Shown here piece after piece: positions 1-8,048 of a stretch of 64,000 bases of DNA. The position numbers and the translations under genes are program-made. Every line of letters begins with the position of its first letter. Position 1 is the first letter of the stretch. The notes under the pieces were generated by a model. The model did no database searches and was not told the origin of the DNA. It saw only the letters and a program-made list of their open reading frames with translations. Source of the stretch: Marinifilaceae bacterium (GTDB lineage Bacteria > Bacteroidota > Bacteroidia > Bacteroidales > Marinifilaceae); assembly GCA_016936255.1 (NCBI GenBank), contig JAFGYE010000023.1, positions 80,574 to 144,573 on the forward strand, written 5' to 3'.

Positions 1-1
1 T

Positions 2-424
2 TACGGTCATTTGATGGATTGTGCATTTCGACTCGAAAAGCATGTAAATGCCTATGAAAAAGTTCTTCGGCTTGCTGCATTTAATGTGTTTGCCCACAAC
101 CGGGATGATCACAGTAAAAACTTCTCCTTTTTAATGGATGGCAAAGGAAACTGGAAAATGGCACCTGCCTACGATCTTACATTCTCTACTTCGGCTTATG
201 GCATACACAATACTATGGTGGCAGGAGAGAGCAGGAATCCCGGCGAAAAGCACTTGCTGAAATTGGCAGATCATTTTGGAATTAAGAAACCTGAATTAAT
301 AATTGAGCAGGTAAAAGAAGCTCTTTCGAAGTGGAAGTATATAGCTCAGGATTGTGGCATCTCAAAACCGGTAATTTCAGAAATTGAAAAGACTTTTAAC
401 AAGCTGAATACACTTGGGAATTAA
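2..424 (+). CDS. HipA-like serine/threonine kinase, C-terminal part (cut by window edge)
   Basis: This is the last 140 or so residues of a HipA-family protein kinase, the toxin half of HipBA-type persistence modules. The frame is open to the left edge, so the true start lies outside the window. The kinase active-site block is visible: HNRDDHSKN carries the catalytic Asp and the metal-binding Asn, and APAYDL carries the second metal-binding Asp (the DFG equivalent). The remaining C-terminal helices fit the family. E. coli HipA phosphorylates the glutamyl-tRNA synthetase GltX, but the target here is unknown. The HipB-type repressor that normally precedes the gene would lie outside the window. 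The residues needed for activity in this part are intact, so nothing visible suggests a pseudogene. Confidence 0.85.
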   Translation, partial: YGHLMDCAFRLEKHVNAYEKVLRLAAFNVFAHNRDDHSKNFSFLMDGKGNWKMAPAYDLTFSTSAYGIHNTMVAGESRNPGEKHLLKLADHFGIKKPELIIEQVKEALSKWKYIAQDCGISKPVISEIEKTFNKLNTLGN

Positions 425-582
425 TTTATTTTGAAAGAAAACTATTGCAATTGAAAATTATGAAGGTTTAGGTTGGAACAGTAGTTTAAATGTGTTTTTT
501 CACCTTTTCAAAAGAATTATGTAGGTCTCTATTTCCAAAATTAAAGTGATAAGACTTCTCAGAAATATTTCACCTATAAAAC

Positions 583-613
583 AAATCCTCGCAAGAAAAG
601 CCAACGAGGATTT
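583..613. terminator. Hairpin between the hipA-like gene and the reverse-strand cluster
   Basis: A 9-bp perfect stem (AAATCCTCG, 583-591, pairing with CGAGGATTT, 605-613) lies between converging genes. There is no long T-tract on the forward strand. On the reverse strand the hairpin is followed by TGTTTTA. It is a plausible bidirectional terminator, but the poor T-tracts lower confidence. Confidence 0.4.
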
Positions 614-701
614 AGGGTATAGTCCCAAAAGAACCCAATCTAAAACTTTCAATTTACTTATTATTAGCGCCTTACTGGATTTACCTTAGGTAATTACACC
701 C

Positions 702-932
702 TTATTTGTCCCCCTTAAAAACAACACTGGCATCTCTTAATCTTATGTCTGTTGTGATATATATATTTTTATCACTATTCATTCCAAAATTAAAGCCCTT
801 GCTATTAGTGTAATGAATAAAATCTTTCACAAGTGAGTGCATGTATATATTTTCTCTTATGTCGTCTGGGGTATATTCATTTTCTCCATCAAATAAAATT
901 ATTCTTTCTAGTATTTCTTCAGTTAGTATCAT
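702..932 (-). CDS. Hypothetical protein, 76 aa
   Basis: I do not recognise this small acidic protein. It has no signal peptide, membrane segment or metal-binding motif. The N-terminal part (ILTEEILERIILF) looks helical and the C-terminal part looks like short beta strands. It starts with ATG 20 bases after the stop of the gene at 953-1516, so the two are probably co-transcribed. Codon use is AT-rich like its neighbours here and unlike the core genes further right, which suits an accessory region. It could be a small partner protein of the upstream membrane protein, but that is a guess from position only. Confidence 0.45.
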   Translation of the reverse strand: MILTEEILERIILFDGENEYTPDDIRENIYMHSLVKDFIHYTNSKGFNFGMNSDKNIYITTDIRLRDASVVFKGDK

Positions 933-952
933 TTTTTAAATTTTTAGTCTGG

Positions 953-1516
953 TTATTTTTCAGAAATCAATGAATCCTGCACGTTGTCGTAAGTAAAAGA
1001 AGATTCTGAAATATTTTTGGGGTCTTGCTGAGGTTTATTTTTTGAATACTCAAGTATCTGTATTCGAGACTTTAGGTTATCGATCTCCTTTTGCATTGAT
1101 TTATTGTATGTAGATACTGCTATAACTGCAACCATCAAAGACATAACTGGAATAATAATCTGAACCAATTCTTTCATTATTTCTTTGTTCTTATCCCAAT
1201 TTGCTTTTTTATATTTTTCCGTTTGAAATGATACTATTCCCTTTGTTGTAATAAAAACATTGTCCTTTAATCTTATTAGTCTATTTTGTCTAATTGTATT
1301 TACGTTAATACTTAAACATATCTCAGAATTAAAATCTAATGCTTTTATTATTTGGAAAAATTCATTTTTATCAACTTTCAATTCATTCAGTAATGTTTCA
1401 ATTAAAACTTTTGAATCTTCAGATACTATTCCTCTACTAGCATTTTCGAATTGAAAATCATTATACAAATAATGTAAAATCTTATGCCTAATTATATTTC
1501 TTTTTTTCTCATTCAT
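953..1516 (-). CDS. Hypothetical single-pass membrane protein, 187 aa
   Basis: The function is not recognised. Residues 1-60 form a helical region that could be a small winged-helix-like domain. Residues 108-130 contain one strong hydrophobic segment (IIIPVMSLMVAVIAV). A charged predicted coiled-coil follows (NKSMQKEIDNLKSRIQILEY), then a polar tail. With no N-terminal signal, the first half probably lies in the cytoplasm. It is followed closely by the 76-aa gene at 702-932 and preceded by about 185 AT-rich bases. The layout (cytoplasmic domain, one membrane helix, coiled coil) occurs in small accessory or defence-associated membrane proteins, but no family could be assigned. Confidence 0.55.
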   Translation of the reverse strand: MNEKKRNIIRHKILHYLYNDFQFENASRGIVSEDSKVLIETLLNELKVDKNEFFQIIKALDFNSEICLSINVNTIRQNRLIRLKDNVFITTKGIVSFQTEKYKKANWDKNKEIMKELVQIIIPVMSLMVAVIAVSTYNKSMQKEIDNLKSRIQILEYSKNKPQQDPKNISESSFTYDNVQDSLISEK

Positions 1517-1701
1517 ATCCTTTCATTAAAATGAACTGTAATATCAGTCTGTCTACTAACCAAAATCAACTCGCCTAGATTCTTATATTTCTTCATTTTT
1601 ACAGACAACAACCTAAATTAATTACTTTAAAGTTTTACTTTTTAGATAGTCTAACAGATTGATTATGGGATTTTATTCGATTTTCAATGCTGAAAGTTTC
1701 T

Positions 1702-1956
1702 CTATACTTCTTTTGAATCAAGCCATTCATCTTGGCTTGGGAAATATGGATTATGACCGAAATATGAACCAACAACTTCCTCTGTTGTGTAAATTGGAAA
1801 CTCTTCAAATAAAGCATCTCGATATTGTTTGTCAATAACATATTCCCCAAATATTAAAATCTCTCTTGGAGGAACACAATTTAAAGCTTCTTCATTTGCA
1901 AAGTCATGTGCTTGTTTACCACATGTTAAGCATGTGTCTTTTCTTAATTCTGACAT
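1702..1956 (-). CDS. Hypothetical small protein with CxxC motif, 84 aa
   Basis: This short protein is not recognised. Near the N-terminus it has CLTCGKQAHDF, a CxxC pair that could bind zinc, and further on another Cys (LNCVPP). There is no signal peptide or membrane segment. It starts at an ATG. An overlapping reading frame at 1635-1850 lacks any recognisable feature, and this frame is preferred because of the Cys motif. It belongs to the same reverse-strand cluster as the genes at 702 and 953, with a gap of about 185 bases between them. Confidence 0.45.
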   Translation of the reverse strand: MSELRKDTCLTCGKQAHDFANEEALNCVPPREILIFGEYVIDKQYRDALFEEFPIYTTEEVVGSYFGHNPYFPSQDEWLDSKEV

Positions 1957-2279
1957 AATTATACAAGTTTATATATTAATCTTAAAATAATCCTCTCTAA
2001 TTCTAACTTGAAACGGAAAAACAAATCTATTAACACAACCGTTTAATAATCAGTGCTTTCGCAATGCGAAGTAATGCAATATAAATGAGCAAAACAAATC
2101 ACAAAAACCAATAAGCTACTAACTATAAAAAATTTAGTTAATGTGTTTGGTTTAAGTTATTGATTAATAATAGTTTGTGTGTTTTAAAAAAAAAATGGAA
2201 AAATATTTTGGGAAATTGATCTTAATAGACTTGTTTCAAAGGAGTTACACTTAGCGATATTGGAGATTTAAGGGGTATT

Positions 2280-2348
2280 TATCCCGATCTTATCTAGTTC
2301 CTATCCCGATCACTTATCCCGCTTCTATCCCGATCGTTTATCCTGCTT
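2280..2348. repeat. Five short direct repeats of TATCCCGATC type
   Basis: The decamer TATCCCGATC occurs at 2280, 2302 and 2326, with the variants TATCCCGCTT at 2315 and TATCCTGCTT at 2339. Spacing is 22, 13, 11 and 13 bases. No coding frame runs through it. It may be a protein-binding array or a decayed short repeat, and nothing shows which. Confidence 0.6.
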
Positions 2349-2549
2349 AAACGATCTTTTTGATAGCAAAACAGATCAATTTGATTGAAATTTCTGGTTC
2401 GCTTGGAAAATAAACCAACGCAGTAAATTAAATGGAATGATGAAGCTAATGCTGATATTGCGACTACTCGGGTTGATCTTTTTAATCAATGTCATTGGTC
2501 ACATTTTGTAAAAGTTAGTATTTCGTGATGATTCAGAATTTTGTTTTTT

Positions 2550-2793
2550 GCTTTACCCATTTAGTTTTTTCGAAATATCATTTTTTGCTTTACCTATTTA
2601 GGCATTGAGCAAAAAATCAATTTTTCAGGCTTTACCTATTTAGGCATTGATCCAAAAAACAATTTTTCAGGCTTTACCCATTTAGGCATTGACCCAAAAA
2701 TCAATTTTTCAAGCTTTACCTGTTTAGGTATAGGGCAAAAAATCATTTTTTCAGGCTTTACCTATTTAAGCATGAGCAAAAAACCATTTTTAG
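2550..2793. repeat. 42-bp tandem repeat, about six imperfect copies
   Basis: Copies begin with GCTTTACC at 2550, 2587, 2629, 2671, 2713 and 2755, giving spacings of 37, 42, 42, 42 and 42 bases. A degenerate 39-base copy follows to 2793. Each unit has a conserved half (GCTTTACCTATTTAGGCATTG) and an AT-rich half (CAAAAAATCAATTTTTCAG). The unit length divides by three and one forward frame stays open across the array. That frame has no start codon or ribosome-binding site, so the array is taken as non-coding. There are no unique spacers, so it is not a CRISPR array. Confidence 0.85.
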
Positions 2794-2834
2794 GCTATTG
2801 CAGTTTCTATTTTAGAATTGAACCGTTGTTGTGT

Positions 2835-4436
2835 TTACATTGGGATTAGTTTGGCTCCAATTTTTTTAATGTGATACTGAAAATGAGGAATTAAAGCGAT
2901 TCCCATGATGATAAGCAGGATGAAGGCACTCATGTATAAATAATAATCTCTGACAAATAAGAGATTGTTTTGATTTGCGACTGCTTTTCCCAAAAGTTTA
3001 ATGGCACCGGCATTGCTCTGAGGGATACTTGCTCCGCCATTGAGTAATGCTTGTTTGTACTGACCGATGCGTTGCACTGCATACGGATTGAGCGAAGTAA
3101 TTTCGTGGGCTGCACTTTGGTAATGAATTTTTTGAAAGTGCAGCCCCATATAGGAAGTTAAGGCCATGCTGGCGGTAAAAGTAACGGCGCGAAAAGCTAC
3201 TCCCGTAACCGAAGCTGAGAAAGCTATTTCGGCAGGAACTGAAGTCACATAGAAAATCACAATAGAGATGATCAGAGTTCCATTCCCAAATCCTTGTAAA
3301 AACAGGGGAATGAGTAAATCTGAGATTTCAGCCTGATTGCTTAAAATGCAAAGAATATAAACATGATAAGCCAACAGCGCGCCAAAACCAGTCATCCAGA
3401 TCAGCCGTATTTTTCGTCCGGCTAAAATAAACCGGGCAGATATAAGCGATCCTGAGGCAATACCTGCAGCATTAATCAGCATGATATAGCCCTTGTGATA
3501 CATATCTAAATGAACACTGTTGGAAAAGAATCCATTGAGCAAATTCATGTCGCCTTTGCTAAAGTAAAACAGCACCAACAGCAACATGCCTATTCGAAAA
3601 TTTCGCGACTTGTAAATCTTTAAATCGATATAGGGTTCTTCGAGTTTAAATTGCCGGAGGAAAAACAAGCACATAAAAAATACCAGAACAATTGTGCAAA
3701 CCGTAATCCGCATGCTGTTAAACCAATGGTAATATTGCCCATACAATAAAATATAGGCTGCCAATAACAGGGATGATGCATAAAGAACAAAGCTCTCCCA
3801 GCGAATTAATTTTAAGGGGATTTTTCCATCGCGCCTTAAATCTGTGCCTTTTTTAAGAATGCAGCAAAGCAATATAATTCCGGGTAAGGCACTATAAATT
3901 TTAAATAGAAAAATGCTGTTAAAGTCGTATTTGGTAAATATGAATGCGTCTAATAATTGGGCAAGAGGAGCACTGGAAAATAAGGCCGCATACATGGTTG
4001 CATAGCCTAAAATCCGGCTGCGTTGTGCCTGAAATTGCTTAAAAACCAGCGAGAATATCATGCCAATAAAGCCCAGCGAAAGCATGCCGCCGGCAAATCG
4101 GAGCACCAATAGCAAAGCAAAGCTATGACTGTTGTATAGAATAAGGTTTATTGCTGCGTAGATAATGCTGCATCCTATTAAATAGGGTTTGGACGAAAAG
4201 TAGTTGAAAAATTTGGCCTCGAGAGGAAACGAAGCGGCAATGGCAAGGTAGTAAACTACCGTGGAATATTTAACATCGATAATGTCAACACCGTAGTAAC
4301 TTGCTGCGCTGGATGCTCCGCTCAGATAGATTCCCAATACCAAGGCAATGGGCATCAGGCTTATAAAAATGGTAAACAATACCAACCAGTAAGGTATCCG
4401 GCTTTTAAAAATGAGTTTGTTATTTTCGTTTGGCAT
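2835..4436 (-). CDS. MFS drug efflux transporter, DHA2/EmrB-like
   Basis: This is an inner-membrane proton-coupled exporter of about 14 hydrophobic helices (533 aa), the length expected of the DHA2 (EmrB/QacA) group. It is the last gene of an operon with an HlyD-type adaptor (gap of 3 bases) and a TolC-type outer-membrane channel. The three together make an EmrAB-TolC-like tripartite pump spanning both membranes. The N-terminus is cytoplasmic with a basic stretch (KSRIPYWLVLF) before helix 1. A soluble loop of about 60 residues, rich in Asn and Gln, lies between the last two helices (around residues 435-495). The substrate cannot be read from the sequence. Antimicrobial, bile-type or fatty-acid compounds are usual for the family. 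The operon is probably controlled by the divergent AraC gene. Confidence 0.85.
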   Translation of the reverse strand: MPNENNKLIFKSRIPYWLVLFTIFISLMPIALVLGIYLSGASSAASYYGVDIIDVKYSTVVYYLAIAASFPLEAKFFNYFSSKPYLIGCSIIYAAINLILYNSHSFALLLVLRFAGGMLSLGFIGMIFSLVFKQFQAQRSRILGYATMYAALFSSAPLAQLLDAFIFTKYDFNSIFLFKIYSALPGIILLCCILKKGTDLRRDGKIPLKLIRWESFVLYASSLLLAAYILLYGQYYHWFNSMRITVCTIVLVFFMCLFFLRQFKLEEPYIDLKIYKSRNFRIGMLLLVLFYFSKGDMNLLNGFFSNSVHLDMYHKGYIMLINAAGIASGSLISARFILAGRKIRLIWMTGFGALLAYHVYILCILSNQAEISDLLIPLFLQGFGNGTLIISIVIFYVTSVPAEIAFSASVTGVAFRAVTFTASMALTSYMGLHFQKIHYQSAAHEITSLNPYAVQRIGQYKQALLNGGASIPQSNAGAIKLLGKAVANQNNLLFVRDYYLYMSAFILLIIMGIALIPHFQYHIKKIGAKLIPM

Positions 4437-4439
4437 AGC

Positions 4440-5501
4440 CTATTTCTTGGGTATTGATACTTCAGCATTCATGCCGGCACGTAGTTTTTCCAGCAAAGCA
4501 TCATTATCGGTGAACTGAATGCGCACAGGGAACCGCTGCGTAATTTTTACGAAATTTCCGGTTGCGTTATCGGTCGGAAGCAATGAAAACTGCGATCCGG
4601 TGGCAGGAGAGAACGATTCTATTTTTCCATGAAACGATTTGTTCGGAAAAGCATCTATCGTAATTTTGGCTTCCTGTCCCTCTTTCATTTTCGCGATTTG
4701 TGTTTCTTCAAAATTGGCCACAATCCATTTGCCTTGTTTTTTATCCACCATAAAACCAATGGTTTGTCCTTTCTGAATGTATTGTCCTTGCTGAAGGCTT
4801 TTGTTTCCCATGGTTCCATCAGAAGGTGCGGTAATTACGGCATATTTAATCTCTAGATTAATGCGTTCCAGAGCTGCTTTTTTCTGTTCGATATTGGCTT
4901 TAGCTACCGCAACTTCAGCGGTAACATCCTGAGTTTTGTCTTGCGATACGCTAAAGGAGTTTTGAATGGCCTGGTAATTCGATTCGGCCACTTCCAATTT
5001 TGTTTTTACATTCTCAAATTGCTGTTGGGTAACAGCTTCGCCTTCCAGTAGTTTCTGATAACGTGCAAACTCTTGCTGCTGCTGCCACAGTTGGGCTTTA
5101 GCAGCACTAATTTTTGCATGACTGATACTGGAACTGCCTGATGAGGTCTTCACATTGCTTTGCAGTACTTTTAAACGAGCTTTGGCAGTTGTTAGGGCAG
5201 CCTTGGCTTCGAGCAGCTTTACATTGGCTTCTTCAATATCCAGAACAAGCAAGGTATCTCCTTTCTGGATTTTTTGATGATCATTAAATCTGATTTCCTG
5301 CACGTAACCGGAGGCACGGCTCAAAATAGGATTGATATACTCTTTTACCTGTGCATCGTTGGTTTCTTCGTATTTCCAAAAATTCACCATTAAAAGCAGT
5401 CCCCAAACGAGTAAGGCGGCTAAAATGCTTACTGCTGCTCCGTAGGTTATTTTTACAGCTGCACGGTCTATTTTTTCGTACTTCTTTAATTTATCGCTCA
5501 T
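4440..5501 (-). CDS. HlyD/EmrA-family periplasmic adaptor protein
   Basis: This is the membrane-fusion protein of the tripartite pump, 353 aa. A short cytoplasmic N-terminus is followed by one membrane helix (about residues 17-40, AAVSILAALLVWGLLLMV). Then come a lipoyl-like half-motif (about 60-80), a long alpha-helical hairpin rich in Ala, Gln and Lys (about 80-215), the second lipoyl half (APSDGTMGNKSLQQGQYI) and a beta-barrel domain (to about 340). The motif order matches EmrA rather than the RND-type AcrA, which fits the MFS partner downstream. The ATG overlaps the stop of the TolC-type gene by one base, indicating translational coupling. Confidence 0.9.
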   Translation of the reverse strand: MSDKLKKYEKIDRAAVKITYGAAVSILAALLVWGLLLMVNFWKYEETNDAQVKEYINPILSRASGYVQEIRFNDHQKIQKGDTLLVLDIEEANVKLLEAKAALTTAKARLKVLQSNVKTSSGSSSISHAKISAAKAQLWQQQQEFARYQKLLEGEAVTQQQFENVKTKLEVAESNYQAIQNSFSVSQDKTQDVTAEVAVAKANIEQKKAALERINLEIKYAVITAPSDGTMGNKSLQQGQYIQKGQTIGFMVDKKQGKWIVANFEETQIAKMKEGQEAKITIDAFPNKSFHGKIESFSPATGSQFSLLPTDNATGNFVKITQRFPVRIQFTDNDALLEKLRAGMNAEVSIPKK

Positions 5502-6850
5502 TATAGTTGCCCCGTTATTTTAAGTAATTGATAGTAATGTAATTTGGCCGAAACCTGACTGTTCACCAATTCAAATTTGGCTTGCAGCAACTGGGTATCC
5601 GCAGTCAGTAAATCGGTGAGCAGAGCCAATTGGTTGAAATAGGTTTGATTTACAATTCTGTAATTTTCTTCGGCCTGTTGAATGTTCATTTTTGCGGTTT
5701 CTATTTCCTTTAAATTTTCGTGAAACCTTTTGTAGGCTGTTCTTACATCTATGCGAAGCTGATCTTCGGTCTGTTTCTGCGCCAGCTCTTGTTTTCTTAT
5801 CGATATAGAAGCTGCCCTTTCTTTGTGTTTGTCATGATACAAAGCCGAGATGTTGTACGAAACTTTGATTCCTGCAACGCCCATTAAATAGGGCGAATTT
5901 GAGTAAGGATATAATTTAATTTGTGGGTACGAATAGGTGTATTCTCCAAAAAAACCGATTTTAGGAAGCTTTTCAGCTTTTACATCTTTTTCGTAAAGCT
6001 GCATCATTGTAATTTGAGCCCGGGCAATTTTTTCAAGTGGAGATAACTGTATTGCCTGCCCTAAGTAATCCTGATACAGCAGTTCGGTCTTAATATATTC
6101 AGAACCAATTGCAATACTGTCGGTGGGTTCAATGGCTTGATCATCGTCAAAGCCAATTAGAATATTCAATTGCTGCGTAGATAGTTCCAGATTGTTTTCT
6201 ATTTTAAGAAGGTTCGTTTTTTGCCGGGAAAGCTGCAGTTGAGACCTTAATAAATCGCTTTTTAAAACCACTCCGTTCTGGTATAATTTTTCAATCTGAT
6301 TCAGCCGTTTTTTATTTTTGTAAATATTTCGTTCAATCAGATTTTTAAAGGCCAGCGAAGCTTGTATCCCCAAATAGTCTTGAGCCATTTTGTAGTGGAT
6401 ATCCGAAAAGCCTGCTTCTTCCAGGTAATGCAGTAAAGCCTGCTTGGTTTCTGCCTGCTTCACCCGAATTTTAGTTTTATGCCCATTGTACAAATTAAAA
6501 TAAGCTTCAATCCCAGCATCATAAACACTATGGTCTTCCAGTGGAATGTATTCAGGGCTTTTTAAAATTCCATTTTCAAAAATGGGAATGTTGGCGAGTT
6601 TGCCGTAGCTCGCATCTGCACCGAATTCAGGCAGCCATTTGTTCTTTGCATCCAGAATTTTTTCTTCGCTTATTTTTGTGTCAATTTTTCTTAACTGTAA
6701 TTCTTTACTAAAGGTATTTGCTCTTTGCCAAGCTTCCTGCAAACTTATCGATACACTCTCCTGAGCATTAGTTATGCAGTGGCAGCTTAGTAGTATGAGG
6801 ATGAATGCAATTGTATTTTTTGATTTACGATTCATTTTCAAAAATTTCAT
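5501..6850 (-). CDS. TolC-family outer membrane efflux protein
   Basis: This is the outer-membrane channel of the pump, 449 aa, close to the normal TolC-family length. It has an N-terminal signal peptide (hydrophobic core IAFILILLSCHCI, probable cleavage after TNA) and two OEP repeats of long amphipathic helices. A second in-frame ATG at 6835 begins directly with the basic part of the signal peptide (MNRKSKN). A -7-like box (GATATTTG on the reverse strand) abuts the 6850 ATG, so 6835 may be the true start. It is the first gene of the three-gene efflux operon. Confidence 0.9.
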   Translation of the reverse strand: MKFLKMNRKSKNTIAFILILLSCHCITNAQESVSISLQEAWQRANTFSKELQLRKIDTKISEEKILDAKNKWLPEFGADASYGKLANIPIFENGILKSPEYIPLEDHSVYDAGIEAYFNLYNGHKTKIRVKQAETKQALLHYLEEAGFSDIHYKMAQDYLGIQASLAFKNLIERNIYKNKKRLNQIEKLYQNGVVLKSDLLRSQLQLSRQKTNLLKIENNLELSTQQLNILIGFDDDQAIEPTDSIAIGSEYIKTELLYQDYLGQAIQLSPLEKIARAQITMMQLYEKDVKAEKLPKIGFFGEYTYSYPQIKLYPYSNSPYLMGVAGIKVSYNISALYHDKHKERAASISIRKQELAQKQTEDQLRIDVRTAYKRFHENLKEIETAKMNIQQAEENYRIVNQTYFNQLALLTDLLTADTQLLQAKFELVNSQVSAKLHYYQLLKITGQL

Positions 6851-6890
6851 TTTGCAAATATCCCGTTTAATATTTAGGCATGTTTTCGAA

Positions 6891-6902
6891 AATTGGACAA
6901 TT
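6891..6902. promoter_or_regulatory. Candidate operator between efflux operon and AraC gene
   Basis: An inverted repeat AATTG-GA-CAATT lies in the 85-base divergent intergenic region. An AraC-type regulator and the operon it faces commonly share such a region. The site is short in AT-rich DNA, so chance is possible. Confidence 0.3.
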
Positions 6903-6935
6903 GTTTTATAATTTAGGCCACTTAAAATTGTGTTT

Positions 6936-7736
6936 ATGTCGGTAATTGATTCTTTTATTAAGGATGTTAACAGGAATGAGGATGTGTTTTACGTGCTGCA
7001 TTCAAAAATCGAGGAAAAACTCCCCATGCACAGTCACAACAAACATCAGATGTGCTATGTGGAAGGTGGTGTTGCGTTTTTGAATACGCCCGATAAGTCG
7101 TATTTTCTTCCTGCGCGTCATTTCTTATGGATTCCTGCGGGAATAGAGCATAACGTTGTTTCACGCACCTCGGTGAAAATGGTGCATAACATTTATTTTC
7201 CAAGAAATTTATTTCCCGAAGATCATCAGGTAAGGGAGCGGGAGGGTATTTATCCTGTAACAAATCTGTTGATGGAAATGATTTATTATACTGTAAATTG
7301 GCAGGAAGAAATTGGCAAGGACAGTGTTTTTAAATATGAATTTCTGATCGCTTTAAAAAATATTGTTTTAGATGTATCCACCACTCCTTTGCCTGTAGTG
7401 CTTCCAACTACTAAAAACGAAAATTTAAGGAGAGTGTTTAAATACATCCACCAGAATATCGATCAGCCTTTGAATCTGGATCATGTTGCCGAAAAATTTG
7501 GCTGCAGTTCCAGAACATTATCCCGTTTGTTTCAGAAAAATATGGATATCTCATTTCTGCAATATGTGAAGCTTGTCAGAATCATTAAAAGTATGGAGCA
7601 ATTGCTTCAAACAGATCTTTCAATAAGTGAGATTGCTTACAAGAGTGGTTACAATAGTCTTTCTGCCTTTAGCTATACCTTTCAGCAGGTTGTTCACAAA
7701 TCACCTGCTGAATTTAGAAAGCAAAGTTTATTGTAA
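6936..7736 (+). CDS. AraC-family transcriptional regulator with cupin sensor domain
   Basis: This 266-aa regulator has an N-terminal cupin domain (histidines in LPMHSHNKHQMCY and a WIPAGIEH motif, about residues 30-75) and a C-terminal AraC double helix-turn-helix (about 165-262). The first HTH is NLDHVAEKFGCSSRTLSRLF and the second is SISEIAYKSGYNSLSAFSYTF. The layout matches cupin-AraC proteins that regulate a neighbouring transporter. It is divergent from the TolC-HlyD-MFS operon with 85 bases between, so it probably senses a small molecule and controls that pump. ATG at 6936 is preferred over the in-frame GTG two codons upstream. Confidence 0.88.
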   Translation: MSVIDSFIKDVNRNEDVFYVLHSKIEEKLPMHSHNKHQMCYVEGGVAFLNTPDKSYFLPARHFLWIPAGIEHNVVSRTSVKMVHNIYFPRNLFPEDHQVREREGIYPVTNLLMEMIYYTVNWQEEIGKDSVFKYEFLIALKNIVLDVSTTPLPVVLPTTKNENLRRVFKYIHQNIDQPLNLDHVAEKFGCSSRTLSRLFQKNMDISFLQYVKLVRIIKSMEQLLQTDLSISEIAYKSGYNSLSAFSYTFQQVVHKSPAEFRKQSLL

Positions 7737-8048
7737 ATCGTTTTGATTTCTGTTTCAGGGACTCTGGTCTCAATTGTCCCAAGTCTAAGATATCAGTTGG
7801 CTTAATTACAAATTGCCATACAATTACTCATCTACGTTTTCCCCGGATGGCATTAATAATCTGTTTTTCAGAAATTAAATTGTTGGCAAAAGCTTCTAAC
7901 CGGCAATAGTGTGTACACAATAGCTTCAATTCTGTGTGGTATGCTTCCAATGTGCTTACTTTAAGGTTATAACACACAGAAGTGGCAGTATAGTTAACTA
8001 CATGTATTGAGAAATGGTCGTTCTTTGCAGTAGAAAAAGAATAGAACT
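7737..8048. other. Intergenic region upstream of the first GH130 gene
   Basis: No gene is seen in these 312 bases. They contain a perfect 10-bp palindrome TGTGTACACA (7910-7919) and, just after it, the long-armed inverted repeat listed at 7930-7981. Together these probably represent the control region of the GH130/MFS operon. Confidence 0.5.
7930..7981. promoter_or_regulatory. Inverted repeat, 13-bp arms, upstream of GH130 operon
   Basis: TTCTGTGTGGTAT (7930-7942) pairs with ATAACACACAGAA (7969-7981) at 12 of 13 positions around a 26-base loop. It lies about 70 bases before the GH130 start. It could be a regulator-binding site or a leader stem. It has no T-tract, so it is not a simple terminator. 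Confidence 0.4.

Larger units (their letters stand above)
1957..2834. other. Gene-free AT-rich region with two short-repeat arrays
   Basis: No convincing gene is seen in these 878 bases. The region holds a cluster of TATCCCGATC-type repeats (2280-2348) and a 42-base tandem repeat (2550-2793), listed separately. It separates the small accessory genes from the efflux operon, whose last gene ends at 2835. Confidence 0.7.

Noticed and set aside
1635..1850. Reverse-strand frame overlapping the CxxC protein
   Set aside because: It overlaps the better-supported frame at 1702-1956 and shows no signal peptide, motif or protein-like composition.
2550..2793. CRISPR array
   Set aside because: The whole 42-base unit repeats; there are no unique spacers of constant length between short conserved repeats, and no cas gene is nearby.
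2565..2830. Forward open frame through the 42-base repeats as a repeat protein gene
   Set aside because: There is no start codon or ribosome-binding site, and the encoded sequence (FTYLGI-type repeats) has no family features. The openness follows from the unit length being a multiple of three.
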